Assembly (NCBI GenBank): GCA_006739055.1
Contig: AP019702.1
Coordinates: forward strand, 1,612,501 to 1,676,500
Source of the DNA: Allostella vacuolata
Lineage (GTDB): Bacteria > Pseudomonadota > Alphaproteobacteria > ATCC43930 > Allostellaceae
Length of the DNA: 64,000 nucleotides
Direction of reading: 5' to 3'
Shown here piece after piece: positions 1 to 8,782 of the stretch (position 1 is the stretch's first letter; each line of letters opens with the position of its first letter). A program made the position numbers and the translations under genes. Under the pieces are notes generated by a model. The model had not been told where the DNA came from. It ran no database searches and saw nothing but the letters and a program-made list of their open reading frames with translations.

Positions 1-719
1 CCAAACGCAATGCCGTGTCGCTCGCCATGTGGCGCGACCTGGCGCGGATCTTCGCCGACCTCGGCACCCGCGACGGCGTGCGGGCGCTGGTCCTGACCGG
101 GGCCGGCGGGAACTTCTGCGCCGGCGCCGACATCTCCGAATTCGCCACGGTCCGCGCCGACGCCGCCATGGGCGAGGTCTACGAGGCGACCGCCGACGCC
201 GCGACCCGGGCGATCCGCGACTGCCCGCGGCCGACCATCGCGGCCGTGTCCGGCTATGCCATGGGCGGCGGCTGCGGCGTGGCGCTCGCCTGCGACTTCC
301 GCATCGCCGACGCAACCGCCCGCATGGGCATCCCGGCGGCGCGCCTCGGCATCATCTACGGCCCGCTCGACTGCGACCTGCTGCTGCGCCAGGTCGGGCT
401 GGCCTGCGCCAAGCGGGTGCTCTATTCCGCCCGCGCCTTCGAGCTGGCCGAGTGCCGCGAGATGGGCCTGGTCGACATGGTGGCGGGTGAGGGCAATGCG
501 CTCGATGCCGCGCAGGCCTACGCGGCCCAGCTTTCGGGCAACGCCCCCCTGTCGATCGCCGGCGCCAAGCTGGTGCTGGAGGCGCTGGCGACCGGCACCG
601 CCGCCGCCCGCGCCCACGAGATCGAGGCCGTCATCGCCCGGGCCATGGACAGCGCCGACTATCGCGAGGGCGCCCGCGCCTTCATCGAGAAGCGCGCGCC
701 GCGGTTCACCGGGCACTGA
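1..719 (+). CDS. Crotonase-family protein (enoyl-CoA hydratase/isomerase fold), 5' end outside window
   Basis: The frame is open to the left edge. Bases 3-14 encode KRNA directly before the GTG at 15, and K/R-N-A-x-S is a usual near-N-terminal crotonase stretch, so the true start lies upstream. The oxyanion-hole segments are present: NFCAGADISEF and GYAMGGGCG. Both glutamates used for hydration look absent: the GGGCE position reads GGGCG, and the PE(V/A)xLG position reads IPAARLG. A CoA thioester isomerase, lyase or hydrolase is therefore more likely than a true enoyl-CoA hydratase (inference from family knowledge). It is the first visible gene of an operon running to 8156, with a 35-base gap to hyuA, so it probably acts on a CoA-linked intermediate of that pathway. 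The substrate cannot be told. Confidence 0.88.
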   Translation, partial: KRNAVSLAMWRDLARIFADLGTRDGVRALVLTGAGGNFCAGADISEFATVRADAAMGEVYEATADAATRAIRDCPRPTIAAVSGYAMGGGCGVALACDFRIADATARMGIPAARLGIIYGPLDCDLLLRQVGLACAKRVLYSARAFELAECREMGLVDMVAGEGNALDAAQAYAAQLSGNAPLSIAGAKLVLEALATGTAAARAHEIEAVIARAMDSADYREGARAFIEKRAPRFTGH

Positions 720-754
720 ACCCCAGAGACGAGATTTCACGAGAGGCTGCAGGC

Positions 755-2788
755 ATGCATTGGCTGGGCGTCGACGTCGGCGGAACCTTCACCGACCTGG
801 TGCTCTTCGAACGGGCGAGCGGCCGGCTGCGGGTGCTGAAGACCCCATCCACCCCGCACGACCAGTCGGAGGGAATCCTGGCCGGGGTAGCCCGGCTGGC
901 GGTCGGGCCGGCGGGGCTGGAGCGCATCGTCCACGGCACCACGGTCGCGACCAACACCGCGCTGGAAGGCGACGGGGCGCGGCTGGCGGTGGTCACCACC
1001 GCGGGCCACCGCGACGTGCTGGTGGTCGGCCGCGGCAACCGCATGGCCATGTACAACATCAAGGCGCCGCCCAACCGGCCCCTGGTGCCGCGCTCGCGCT
1101 GCCACGAGGTGCGGGAGCGCCTCGGCGTCGACGGCGCCGTGGCGATCGAGCTCGACGAGGCGGGGGTGGCCGCGGTCGGCCGCCGCCTGGCCGAGGACGG
1201 GATCGAGGCGGTCGCCGTCTGCTACCTGCACTCCTACGCCAACCCCGACCATGAGCGCCGCTCGGCCGCGATCCTGTCGGCGATCCTGCCTGACGCGGTC
1301 GTCACCACCTCGGCCGAGGTGCTGCCGGAATATCGCGAGTACGAGCGCTTCTCGACCACCGCGCTCAACGCCTACGTCGCGCCGCGCATGCGCCGCTACC
1401 TGGGCGAGCTGCGCCACCGGCTGGCGACGGCCGGCATCCGGGCGCCCTTGTCGATCATGACCTCCAACGGCGGCACGCTGCCGGCCGACCGGGTGGAGGC
1501 GATGCCGGTCCTGTCGATGCTGTCCGGCCCGGCCGCGGGCGTCATCGCCGCCAGCCATGTGGGGGCCGCGGCCGGCTTCCCCGACGTCATCACCTGCGAC
1601 ATGGGCGGCACCTCGACCGATGTCTGCCTGGTGCGCGGCGGCGAGTTCTCGATGACCACCGAGGGCCGGGTCGGCGCCTTCCCGGTCAAGATCCGGCAGA
1701 TCGACATCAACACCATCGGGGCCGGCGGCGGCAGCATCGCTGCGGTCGCGACCGGCGGCTTCCTGACCGTGGGGCCGCGCTCGGCCAAGGCCTTCCCGGG
1801 CCCGGCCTGCTTCGGCCGCGGCGGGCTGGAGCCGACCGTGACCGACGCCAACCTGGCGCTGGGCCGGCTCGGCACCGACCGGCTGCTGGGCGGCGAGATC
1901 CGCCTCGACCGCGAGGCCGCGCTGGCCGCCGTCGCCCGCCTGGGGGCGGAGATCGGCCTGTCGCCGGAGCGCATGGCCGAGGGCATCCTGCGCATCGCCG
2001 TCGTCTCCATGGCAGGCGCCATCAAGGAAGTGTCGGTGATGCGCGGCATCGACCCGCGCGACTTCGCGCTCCTGCCCTATGGCGGGGCCGGGCCGTTGCA
2101 GGCCGCCGCCATCGCCGACGAGCTCGGCATGCGCACGGTGGTGGTGCCGCCGATGCCGGGCAACTTCTCGGCCTTCGGCCTGCTGGTGGCCGACGTCCGC
2201 CGCGACCTGGTGCGCACCCGCGTCGCGGCGGTCGACGACCTGTCGGCGGCCGATGTCCGCGCCATGCTGGCCGGGCTGCTGGAGGCGGGCGAGGCCGAGC
2301 TGGCGTCCGCCGACTTCCCGCCCGAGCGGCGCCGCTTCGCCGCCAGCCTCGACATGCGCTACGCCGGCCAGTCGTTCGAGCTGTCGGTGCCGGTCGCGAC
2401 CGACATCGACGACCTGGCCGCCCTGGTGACGGCCTTCGAGGCGGTCTACGTCGCCCGCTACGGCGGCACGACGACCGCACCGGTGGAGATCGTCAGCTAC
2501 CGCATCGCCGCCTGGGGCCTGTCCGACAAGCCGGCCCTGCCGCCGCTGGAAGGCGAGGGGCGGTCGCTGGCGTCGGCCGCACTCGGCACCCGCCCGGTCG
2601 TCTTCGACGGCGAGACGCGGCCGGTTCCGATCCTCGACCGCGAGCGCCTGCCGGTCGGCGAGACCGTCGCCGGCCCGGCCATCATCGAGGAGGACGGCTC
2701 GTCGACCGTGGTTCCGCCCGGCTGGTCGGCGACGCTCGACCGCATCGGCTGCCTCGTGTTGCGCCGCGGCGAAGGAGACGCCCCATGA
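755..2788 (+). CDS. hyuA: Hydantoinase/oxoprolinase subunit A (HyuA family)
   Basis: A 677-residue protein of normal HyuA length. It starts with the ASKHA-type nucleotide-binding loop GVDVGGTFTDLV (residues about 5-16) and has the second phosphate-binding motif DMGGTSTDV near residue 287. Members pair with HyuB to open five-membered cyclic amides (hydantoins, 5-oxoproline) or to carboxylate ketones using ATP; which applies here cannot be read from sequence. The start at 755 is preceded by GAGAGG at 741-746. Its stop overlaps the hyuB start as ATGA (2785-2788), so the two subunits are translationally coupled. The product is cytoplasmic. Confidence 0.93.
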   Translation: MHWLGVDVGGTFTDLVLFERASGRLRVLKTPSTPHDQSEGILAGVARLAVGPAGLERIVHGTTVATNTALEGDGARLAVVTTAGHRDVLVVGRGNRMAMYNIKAPPNRPLVPRSRCHEVRERLGVDGAVAIELDEAGVAAVGRRLAEDGIEAVAVCYLHSYANPDHERRSAAILSAILPDAVVTTSAEVLPEYREYERFSTTALNAYVAPRMRRYLGELRHRLATAGIRAPLSIMTSNGGTLPADRVEAMPVLSMLSGPAAGVIAASHVGAAAGFPDVITCDMGGTSTDVCLVRGGEFSMTTEGRVGAFPVKIRQIDINTIGAGGGSIAAVATGGFLTVGPRSAKAFPGPACFGRGGLEPTVTDANLALGRLGTDRLLGGEIRLDREAALAAVARLGAEIGLSPERMAEGILRIAVVSMAGAIKEVSVMRGIDPRDFALLPYGGAGPLQAAAIADELGMRTVVVPPMPGNFSAFGLLVADVRRDLVRTRVAAVDDLSAADVRAMLAGLLEAGEAELASADFPPERRRFAASLDMRYAGQSFELSVPVATDIDDLAALVTAFEAVYVARYGGTTTAPVEIVSYRIAAWGLSDKPALPPLEGEGRSLASAALGTRPVVFDGETRPVPILDRERLPVGETVAGPAIIEEDGSSTVVPPGWSATLDRIGCLVLRRGEGDAP

Positions 2789-4839
2789 GCATCGACCCGA
2801 TCACGCTCGAGGTCCTGACCCAGGGCCTCATCTCCATCGTCCGCGAGATGCGGGCGACGGTCTGCCGCACCGCCAGCTCGGTTGCGATCTACGACGCCAA
2901 GGACTTCTCCTGCGGCCTGTTCGCCCCCGACAGCCAGGTGGTGGCGCAGTCCGAGGATATCGGCTCGCACGTCGTGCCGCTGCCCTGGTCGGTGCGCTCG
3001 GCCATGGAGAAGCTCGGCCACGACCTGAAGCCGGGCGACGTCATCCTGTCGAACGACCCCTACACCGGCGGCACGCACCTCAACGACGTCACGGTGATCT
3101 TCCCGGTGTTCCAGGACGGCCGCCTGATCTTCTTCCCGGCGGTGCGCGCCCACTGGGCCGATGTCGGCGGCATGGTGCCCGGCAGCATGTCGGGCAAGGC
3201 GACCGAGATCTACCAGGAAGGGGTGCGGATCCCGCCGATCAAGATCCAGGAAGGGGGCCGCTTCAACGAGGCGGCACTCGACCTGCTGCTCTCGAACATG
3301 CGGGTGCCGGAGGAGCGCCTGGGCGACCTCCAGGCGAGCCTCGCCTCGTGCCGGGTGGCCGAGAAGCGCATCCATGAACTGTGCCGGCGCTACGGCGTCG
3401 ACCTGCTGCTGGAGGCGGTCCGCCTCGACCTCGACCGCTCCGAGGCGCGGATGCGCGCCTGCATCGCCGGATTGCCGGACGGCACCTACCGCTTCGAGGA
3501 CTATCTCGAGACCTACATGGGCGGCCGCTTCGAGCCGCTGCTGCTGCCGCTGGCGCTGACCGTGGCCGGCGACCGCATGACGGCGGACTTCACCGGCGCC
3601 TCGCCGCAAGTCCCGTTCCCGGTCAACTCCACGGCGGCGGTGACGGCCGCCTCGGTCTTCATCGCGGTCAAGTCGATCTTCGACCCGGCCGCCCCGCTCA
3701 ACCAGGGCTCGTTCCGGCCGATCGAGGTCAACGCCCCGCCGGGCTCGATCGTCAACGTGCAGCGGCCGGCGCCGGCCGGCTCCCATGGCGAGATCCGCAA
3801 GCGGGTGATCGCGACCATGGTCGGCGCCCTGTCGCAGGTGGTGCCGGACCGGGTGGCGGGCGACCTCTGCCGCACCTCGTTCCACAACCTGATCGGCGGC
3901 CTGGACGCCAAGCGCGGCCGCGAGTGGGTGCATTACGAGTGGTCGGCCGGCGGCAACGGCGCCTTCCGCGAGAGCGACGGACCGAGCGCCATGGCGACCA
4001 TCGACTGGGGCGACCTCGTCACCGTGCAGTCGTCCGAGGTGATCGAGACGCGCATGCCGCTGGTGGTCGAGACCTCGCGCCTGGCGACCGATTCCGGCGG
4101 GGCGGGCACCACCCGCGGCGGCCTGTCCATGCAGCGCTCGATGCGGGTGCTGGCGGCGGACTCGCGCTACTCGCTGCTGTCGGACGGGGCGGTGGTGCCG
4201 GCCTTCGGCGTGCTGGGCGGCCTGTCCGGGGTCCCGGTCGGCTCGTGGATCGAGAATGGCGGCGTGATCCAGGGCTTCGACACCCCGGGCAAGATCGCCG
4301 GCCATCCGGTCGGCAATGGCGATGTCGTGGTGGTGCGGTCGGCCGGCGGCGGCGGCTATGGCGACCCGCTGCTGCGCGACCCGGCCCGCGTTGCCGACGA
4401 CGTGCGCGAGGGCTACGTCTCGCGCGAGGCGGCGCACGACCTCTACGGCGTGGCGCTCGACGCCAGGGGCGCGGCCGACCCGGTCGCGACCGAGGCGCTG
4501 CGCCGCCGCCAGCGCGCCGCCCGCTTCGGCCTGGCCGCGGTGCTGGTCGAGGATGCCTACGAGGCGGGCGCGGTCAGCCGGCGCCGCATCTGCCGCATTC
4601 ATCCGCGCGACGCGGCCGCCGCCGGCCTGGAGGCGGACGACGTGGTCGAGATGGATGCCCGGCTGGCGGCCCCCTTGCGCGCCTGGCTGCGCATCGACCC
4701 GGCCGTCGCCCCCGGCACCCTGCCGATCGATGCGCTGGGCCTGGCGATCCTCAAGGTCGATGCCGGCGCCCGGCTGGAGGTCCGGCGGGTCGCGACCGTC
4801 GTCCCGCCGCAGGCGCGCTTCGCCGAAGCCGCCGAATGA
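2785..4839 (+). CDS. hyuB: Hydantoinase/oxoprolinase subunit B (HyuB family) with extra C-terminal domain
   Basis: A 684-residue partner of HyuA. The N-terminal part is typical of the family: IDPITLEVL start, SEDIGSHV, and SNDPYTGGTHLNDV near residue 90-105. The glycine-rich AGGGGYGDPL near residue 520-530 normally marks the last part of HyuB. Here about 150 residues follow. The last 80 or so (RICRIHPRDAAAAGLEADDV onward) look like a small beta-barrel of the type seen at the end of molybdopterin dehydrogenases (HP..A...G....D.V pattern); that resemblance is by eye only. The start overlaps hyuA (ATGA) and the stop overlaps the epimerase start (ATGA, 4836-4839). Confidence 0.92.
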   Translation: MSIDPITLEVLTQGLISIVREMRATVCRTASSVAIYDAKDFSCGLFAPDSQVVAQSEDIGSHVVPLPWSVRSAMEKLGHDLKPGDVILSNDPYTGGTHLNDVTVIFPVFQDGRLIFFPAVRAHWADVGGMVPGSMSGKATEIYQEGVRIPPIKIQEGGRFNEAALDLLLSNMRVPEERLGDLQASLASCRVAEKRIHELCRRYGVDLLLEAVRLDLDRSEARMRACIAGLPDGTYRFEDYLETYMGGRFEPLLLPLALTVAGDRMTADFTGASPQVPFPVNSTAAVTAASVFIAVKSIFDPAAPLNQGSFRPIEVNAPPGSIVNVQRPAPAGSHGEIRKRVIATMVGALSQVVPDRVAGDLCRTSFHNLIGGLDAKRGREWVHYEWSAGGNGAFRESDGPSAMATIDWGDLVTVQSSEVIETRMPLVVETSRLATDSGGAGTTRGGLSMQRSMRVLAADSRYSLLSDGAVVPAFGVLGGLSGVPVGSWIENGGVIQGFDTPGKIAGHPVGNGDVVVVRSAGGGGYGDPLLRDPARVADDVREGYVSREAAHDLYGVALDARGAADPVATEALRRRQRAARFGLAAVLVEDAYEAGAVSRRRICRIHPRDAAAAGLEADDVVEMDARLAAPLRAWLRIDPAVAPGTLPIDALGLAILKVDAGARLEVRRVATVVPPQARFAEAAE

Positions 4840-5768
4840 GCGGCGGCACCACCCTCGTCACCGGCGTCGGCGGGCTGATCGGCGCCGCCGTGCTGCGCCG
4901 GCTGGTGGAGCTGGGCCGGCCGGTGCTGGCGATGGACCGGGTGCCGCCGCCCGGCCTCGACCTCGCTCGCCTGGGGGTGCCGTTTCTGCCCCACGACCTG
5001 CCCGACCCGCAGCGCTGGCACGAGGCGGTGGTGCGCTTCGGCGTCCGCCGCGTCGTTCATGCCGGCAGCATCTCCGGGCCGATGCTGCTCGGCGACAACC
5101 CGGCACGCATCTGCGACATCAACCTGGGCGGGCTGATGGGCCTGCTGGAGGCGGCCCGCATCCATCGCCTGGGACGGATCGTCTGGTTCTCGTCGATCAT
5201 GGCCTATGGCGAGTGCGCGGACCCGGGCCCGGTCGACGAGGATGCGCCCTTGCGCCCGCACACCGTCTATGGCGCGACCAAGGCGGCGGGCGAGGCCCTG
5301 GTCCATGCCTACGGGGCCGAGCAGGGGGTGGACGCGGTGGCTCTGCGGGTTGCCTCCTGCTTCGGGCCGGGGCGCACCACCGACTGCCTGATCCGCACCC
5401 TGGTCGAGGACGGGCTGGCCGGCCGCACGACGCGCGTGCATCCCGCACCCGGGCGCTCGCGCCAGCACATCTTCGTGGGCGACGTGGCCGATGCGGTGCT
5501 GGCGGCGCTGGACGCGCCGGCCCTGCCGCAGCGCGCCTACAACATCGGCCCGGGCCGGGCGCAGACGATCGACGAGATCCTGGCCGCGGTGCAGGAGGCG
5601 GTGCCCGGCGCCCGGCTGGTGCTCGACCCGGCCGGGCTCGCCTGGAACACCTTCGGCCTGGGACCGCTGGCGATCGATGCCGCGCGGCGCGATCTCGGCT
5701 TCCGACCGGCGACCGGGGTCGCCGCCGGGGCGGCCGCCACCCGCGACTGGGTGCGGGCGCGCACATGA
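4836..5768 (+). CDS. NAD-dependent epimerase/dehydratase (extended SDR)
   Basis: A 310-residue extended short-chain dehydrogenase. The Rossmann loop TGVGGLIGAAV (about residues 8-18) binds NAD(P), and the catalytic YGATK follows HTV near residue 145 (Tyr and Lys of the YxxxK pair). GRSRQHIFVGDVADAV is the usual substrate-domain stretch. The start at 4836 is the ATG of an ATGA overlap with hyuB; longer versions of this frame run through hyuB and are shadow. The stop overlaps the next gene (5765-5768). A sugar or sugar-acid dehydrogenase/epimerase is the default reading, but the hyuAB setting suggests oxidation of a hydroxy-amide or lactone precursor (inference). A paralogue sits at 58984-59982. 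Confidence 0.9.
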   Translation: MSGGTTLVTGVGGLIGAAVLRRLVELGRPVLAMDRVPPPGLDLARLGVPFLPHDLPDPQRWHEAVVRFGVRRVVHAGSISGPMLLGDNPARICDINLGGLMGLLEAARIHRLGRIVWFSSIMAYGECADPGPVDEDAPLRPHTVYGATKAAGEALVHAYGAEQGVDAVALRVASCFGPGRTTDCLIRTLVEDGLAGRTTRVHPAPGRSRQHIFVGDVADAVLAALDAPALPQRAYNIGPGRAQTIDEILAAVQEAVPGARLVLDPAGLAWNTFGLGPLAIDAARRDLGFRPATGVAAGAAATRDWVRART

Positions 5769-6505
5769 CGCTCGCCACCGACTTCGACTTCTCCGGCCGG
5801 CGCATCCTGGTGACCGGGGCGGCCAACGGCTTCGGCGCGGCGATGGCCGACCTGTTCCATGCGGCCGGCGCGACCCTGGTGCTGGCGGATATCGAGGCGG
5901 AGCCGCTGGCCGCGGTGGCGGCCCGCTGCGGCGCCGAGGCCCATGTCTACGACCAGGCCGACCCGGCCGCGGTCGAGCGGCTGGCCGCCGCCGCCGGGCC
6001 GGTCGACACGCTGGTCAACAATGCCGGCGTGCTGGTGGCCAAGCCCCTGCTCGACACCAGCTTCGCCGAGATGCGCCGGGTGATCGACATCGACCTGGTC
6101 GGCGCCCTCCAGCTGATGCAGCTGGTCGGGCGCGGCATGGTCGAGCGGGGCCGCGGGGTCATCCTGTCGATCGGCTCGCAGACCGCCTTCTCGGGCGGGG
6201 AGAACCGGGCGGTCTATGCCGCGGCCAAGGCGGCGGTGTCGCAGCTCACCCGCTCGGCCGCGGTCGAATGGGGGCCGCACGGCGTGCGCGTCCTGTGCCT
6301 GGCGCCCGGCCGCGCGCTCACCCGCATGTCGCGCGAGACGGTGCAGGCCGGCCGGTCGGGCGACCGCGGCCTTGCCCGGGTGCCGCTCGGCCGCTGGGGC
6401 ACGGCGGAGGAGGTGGCCAAGCTGGCGATGTTCCTGGTCTCCGACGCGGCGGCCTACATGACGGGCGAGACGGTGATCGCCGATGGCGGCTATGTCCTCG
6501 GCTAA
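5765..6505 (+). CDS. Short-chain dehydrogenase/reductase (classical SDR)
   Basis: A 246-residue classical SDR. It has a TGAANGFGAAMA cofactor loop (about residues 16-27), NNAG near residue 82, a catalytic Ser in SIGSQT, YAAAK (Tyr/Lys) near residue 150, and the C-terminal MTGETVIADGGYV typical of NAD-dependent oxidoreductases. It starts in an ATGA overlap with the epimerase. The 3' end overlaps the start of the GntR regulator by 23 bases, so translation is tightly linked. It probably oxidises an alcohol intermediate of the pathway; the substrate is unknown. Confidence 0.92.
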   Translation: MTLATDFDFSGRRILVTGAANGFGAAMADLFHAAGATLVLADIEAEPLAAVAARCGAEAHVYDQADPAAVERLAAAAGPVDTLVNNAGVLVAKPLLDTSFAEMRRVIDIDLVGALQLMQLVGRGMVERGRGVILSIGSQTAFSGGENRAVYAAAKAAVSQLTRSAAVEWGPHGVRVLCLAPGRALTRMSRETVQAGRSGDRGLARVPLGRWGTAEEVAKLAMFLVSDAAAYMTGETVIADGGYVLG

Positions 6506-7256
6506 GGCGGCGGTGCCGGCCTGGGGGGTCGGCCCGGGCCTGCTGCGCGGCGGCGGCTTCGCCCTGCCGTCGGTGATCGCGACCGAGATCGCGCGCGTGC
6601 TGTCCGACCGCATCGTCTTCCTGGAGCTGGCGCCCGGCACCCGGATCCTGGAAGAGGAGGTGGGGGCCGGCTTCGGCGTCAGCCGCTCGCCGATCCGCGA
6701 GGCCTTCCGCATGCTGGAGGCGGACGGGCTGGTGGTGCGCGCCGCACGGCGCGGGGTCAGCGTCACGCCGATGAGCCGGCGCGACCTGGACGAGGTCTAT
6801 GCCTGCCGCGTCGGGCTCGAAGGGCTGGCCGCGGCCGAGGCGACCCGGCACATCGATGCCGAGGGCCGCGCCCAGGTGGAGCGGTTGATCGCCGGCCTGC
6901 GGGCGGCGTTCGCGGCCGACGACGTGCCGACCTTCTTCCAGCACAACGTCGCCTTCACCCGGGCCATCCATGCGGCGTCGCAGAACCAGACCCTGATCCG
7001 CATCGTCGCCGGCATCGAGAAGCAGGCGCTGCGCTACCGCTACCTCGCCCACCTGCAGTCGCGGGAGATGCTGGCCATGACGCTGGATGGCCATGGCGGC
7101 GTGGCCGAGGCGGTGCTGGCCGGCAAGCCCGACCTGGCGCGGCGCCGCGCCGGGCAGCTGATGCGCCGCTCCCACGGCGTGATCGCGCGCGCGCTCGCCG
7201 AATCCGCCTACGCCCTGCCGGGCGATGCGGGCGTTGCCGAACTCGAGGAACCCTGA
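6483..7256 (+). CDS. GntR-family (FadR/FCD subfamily) transcription regulator
   Basis: A 257-residue regulator with an N-terminal winged helix (about residues 30-96; recognition segment FGVSRSPIREAFRMLEADGL) and an all-helical FCD ligand domain (about 103-225), which in this subfamily binds carboxylic acids, often with a metal. The start is uncertain: ATG at 6483 or 6492, both inside the end of the SDR gene and neither with a strong ribosome site. Its position inside the operon suggests it senses a pathway acid and controls its own operon (inference). The operator would lie upstream of the window's left edge. Confidence 0.9.
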   Translation: MAAMSSAKAAVPAWGVGPGLLRGGGFALPSVIATEIARVLSDRIVFLELAPGTRILEEEVGAGFGVSRSPIREAFRMLEADGLVVRAARRGVSVTPMSRRDLDEVYACRVGLEGLAAAEATRHIDAEGRAQVERLIAGLRAAFAADDVPTFFQHNVAFTRAIHAASQNQTLIRIVAGIEKQALRYRYLAHLQSREMLAMTLDGHGGVAEAVLAGKPDLARRRAGQLMRRSHGVIARALAESAYALPGDAGVAELEEP

Positions 7257-7271
7257 CGGGAGGGAAGTGCC

Positions 7272-8156
7272 ATGGCCTTTGCCACCACCGACGACGGCGT
7301 CCGCCTCTACTACGAGGAGGCCGGGTCCGGCAGCCCGGTCGTCTTCGTCCACGAGTTCGCGGGCGACCTGCGCAGCTGGGAGCCGCAGCTCCGGCACTTC
7401 GCCAAGCGTCATCGCTGCATCGCCTACAATGCCCGCGGCTTCGTGCCCTCGGACGTGCCGGAGCAGCCGTCCTCCTATTCGCAGGCGCGCGCGGCCGACG
7501 ACATCGCCGCCATCCTCGACCATCTGCGGCTGGACAAGGCCCACATCGTCGGCCTGTCGATGGGCGGCTTCGCCACACTGCATTTCGGCCTCCGCCACCA
7601 GGAGCGCGCCGTCTCGCTGTGCATCGGCGGCTGCGGCTACGGCGCCGAGCCTGGCCAGAAGGAGCGCTTCCGGGCCGAGGCGGACGTCATCTCCGCCTTC
7701 ATCCTGAAGGACGGGATGCAAGCCTTCGCCGAGAAGTACGCCTACGGGCCCTCGCGCGTGCAGTTCGAGAACAAGGACCCGCGCGGCTTCGCGGAGTTCA
7801 AGCAGATCCTGTCGGAGCATTCGGCGCTGGGCTCGGCCAACACCCAGATCGGGGTGCAGAAGGAGCGGCCCTCGCTCTACGAACTGGTCGAGGAGATGAA
7901 GCGCATCACCGTGCCGGTGCTGCTGCTGTCGGGCGACGAGGACTGGCCCTGCCTGCAGCCGGGCCTGCTGATGAAGCAGACGATCCCCAACTCGGCGCTG
8001 GCGATCATCCCCAATGCCGGCCACGCCATCAACCTGGAGGAGCCGGACTCCTACAACCGGCTGGTCGGCGACTTCCTGGCCCAGGTCGAGGCCGGCCGCT
8101 GGCCGAACCGCGACCCGCGCGCGATCAGCGGCTCGATCACCGGCATGAAGACCTGA
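7272..8156 (+). CDS. Alpha/beta hydrolase
   Basis: A 294-residue alpha/beta hydrolase. The nucleophile elbow GLSMGG puts Ser at residue 96. The acid is probably the Asp in SGDEDWP, and the base is the His in NAGHAINLEEP near the C terminus. HE in FVHEFAG (about residue 27) marks the oxyanion-hole region. It resembles enol-lactone or meta-cleavage hydrolases, but the substrate is not identifiable. The start at 7272 has a good ribosome site (GGGAGGGAAG at 7258-7267). It lies 15 bases after the regulator gene and is the last gene of the left operon before the hairpin at 8167-8197. Confidence 0.9.
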   Translation: MAFATTDDGVRLYYEEAGSGSPVVFVHEFAGDLRSWEPQLRHFAKRHRCIAYNARGFVPSDVPEQPSSYSQARAADDIAAILDHLRLDKAHIVGLSMGGFATLHFGLRHQERAVSLCIGGCGYGAEPGQKERFRAEADVISAFILKDGMQAFAEKYAYGPSRVQFENKDPRGFAEFKQILSEHSALGSANTQIGVQKERPSLYELVEEMKRITVPVLLLSGDEDWPCLQPGLLMKQTIPNSALAIIPNAGHAINLEEPDSYNRLVGDFLAQVEAGRWPNRDPRAISGSITGMKT

Positions 8157-8166
8157 GCGACGGCAT

Positions 8167-8197
8167 CCCGGTAGGGACGACCGCCGCCCCTATCGGG
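8167..8197 (+). terminator. Candidate transcription terminator after the hyuAB operon
   Basis: CCCGGTAGGG (8167-8176) pairs with CCCTATCGGG (8188-8197), with one G-T wobble, giving a 10-bp stem and an 11-base loop. It lies 10 bases after the hydrolase stop and before the acetyltransferase. There is no T tract, so it could also be an mRNA 3' stabiliser. Confidence 0.4.
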
Positions 8198-8248
8198 ACT
8201 CGGGCGATCCGGGCAGGATGGCGCCCCCATCCGGAGAATCCCGCGCCC

Positions 8249-8782
8249 GTGCCGATCCTGACGACCGAACGCCTGACCCTGGTCCCGCTGGGGCCGGAGC
8301 ATCTCGACGCCTACACCGCCCTGATCGCCCAGCCGGACGTCCATCGCTACCTGTCCAGCGGCAAGGCGATCGCCGCCGACCCGCCGGGCGAGGCGGCACG
8401 GATCATCGGCGTCGCCCAGGCCCAGTGGCGCGACCGCGGTTACGGGCCCTTCGCCGTGTTCGAGACCGACAGCGGCGCCTTCGTCGGCCGCGGCGGCCTC
8501 TTCTGGGTCGAGCGGCTGCAGGGGGTGGAGATCAACTACATGCTCGATCCCCGTTTCTGGGGCGGCGGCTATGCCACCGAGCTGTCGCGGCGGTTTTTCG
8601 ACTTCGGCTTCGGCGATCTCGGGCTGGAGCGGATGGTCGCCACCACCAACCCCGACAACGCCGCCTCGCGCCGGGTGCTGCTCAAGGTCGGCATGCAGGC
8701 CGACGGCCAGCGCGACTTCGGGACCCACATGGTCGACTATTTCCGCATCGACCGCGCGGACTGGGCCGCCGGCAGGCAATGA
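8249..8782 (+). CDS. GNAT-family N-acetyltransferase (RimJ/RimL type)
   Basis: A 177-residue acetyltransferase of the RimJ-like branch. It begins at the LTTERLTLVPLGPEH motif, has the core YMLDPRFWGGGYATELSRR (acetyl-CoA pyrophosphate loop region) and continues with TNPDNAASRRVLLKVGM. The frame is open far upstream, but the family's conserved beginning is met by the GTG at 8249, so that start is chosen. The stop overlaps the next gene as ATGA (8779-8782). The acceptor is unknown. Confidence 0.85.
   Translation: MPILTTERLTLVPLGPEHLDAYTALIAQPDVHRYLSSGKAIAADPPGEAARIIGVAQAQWRDRGYGPFAVFETDSGAFVGRGGLFWVERLQGVEINYMLDPRFWGGGYATELSRRFFDFGFGDLGLERMVATTNPDNAASRRVLLKVGMQADGQRDFGTHMVDYFRIDRADWAAGRQ

Noticed and set aside
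2497-4602. 701-codon open frame on the minus strand
   Set aside because: It lies fully antisense to hyuA/hyuB, has a His/Arg/Ala-rich composition typical of GC-rich shadow frames and no family motif.
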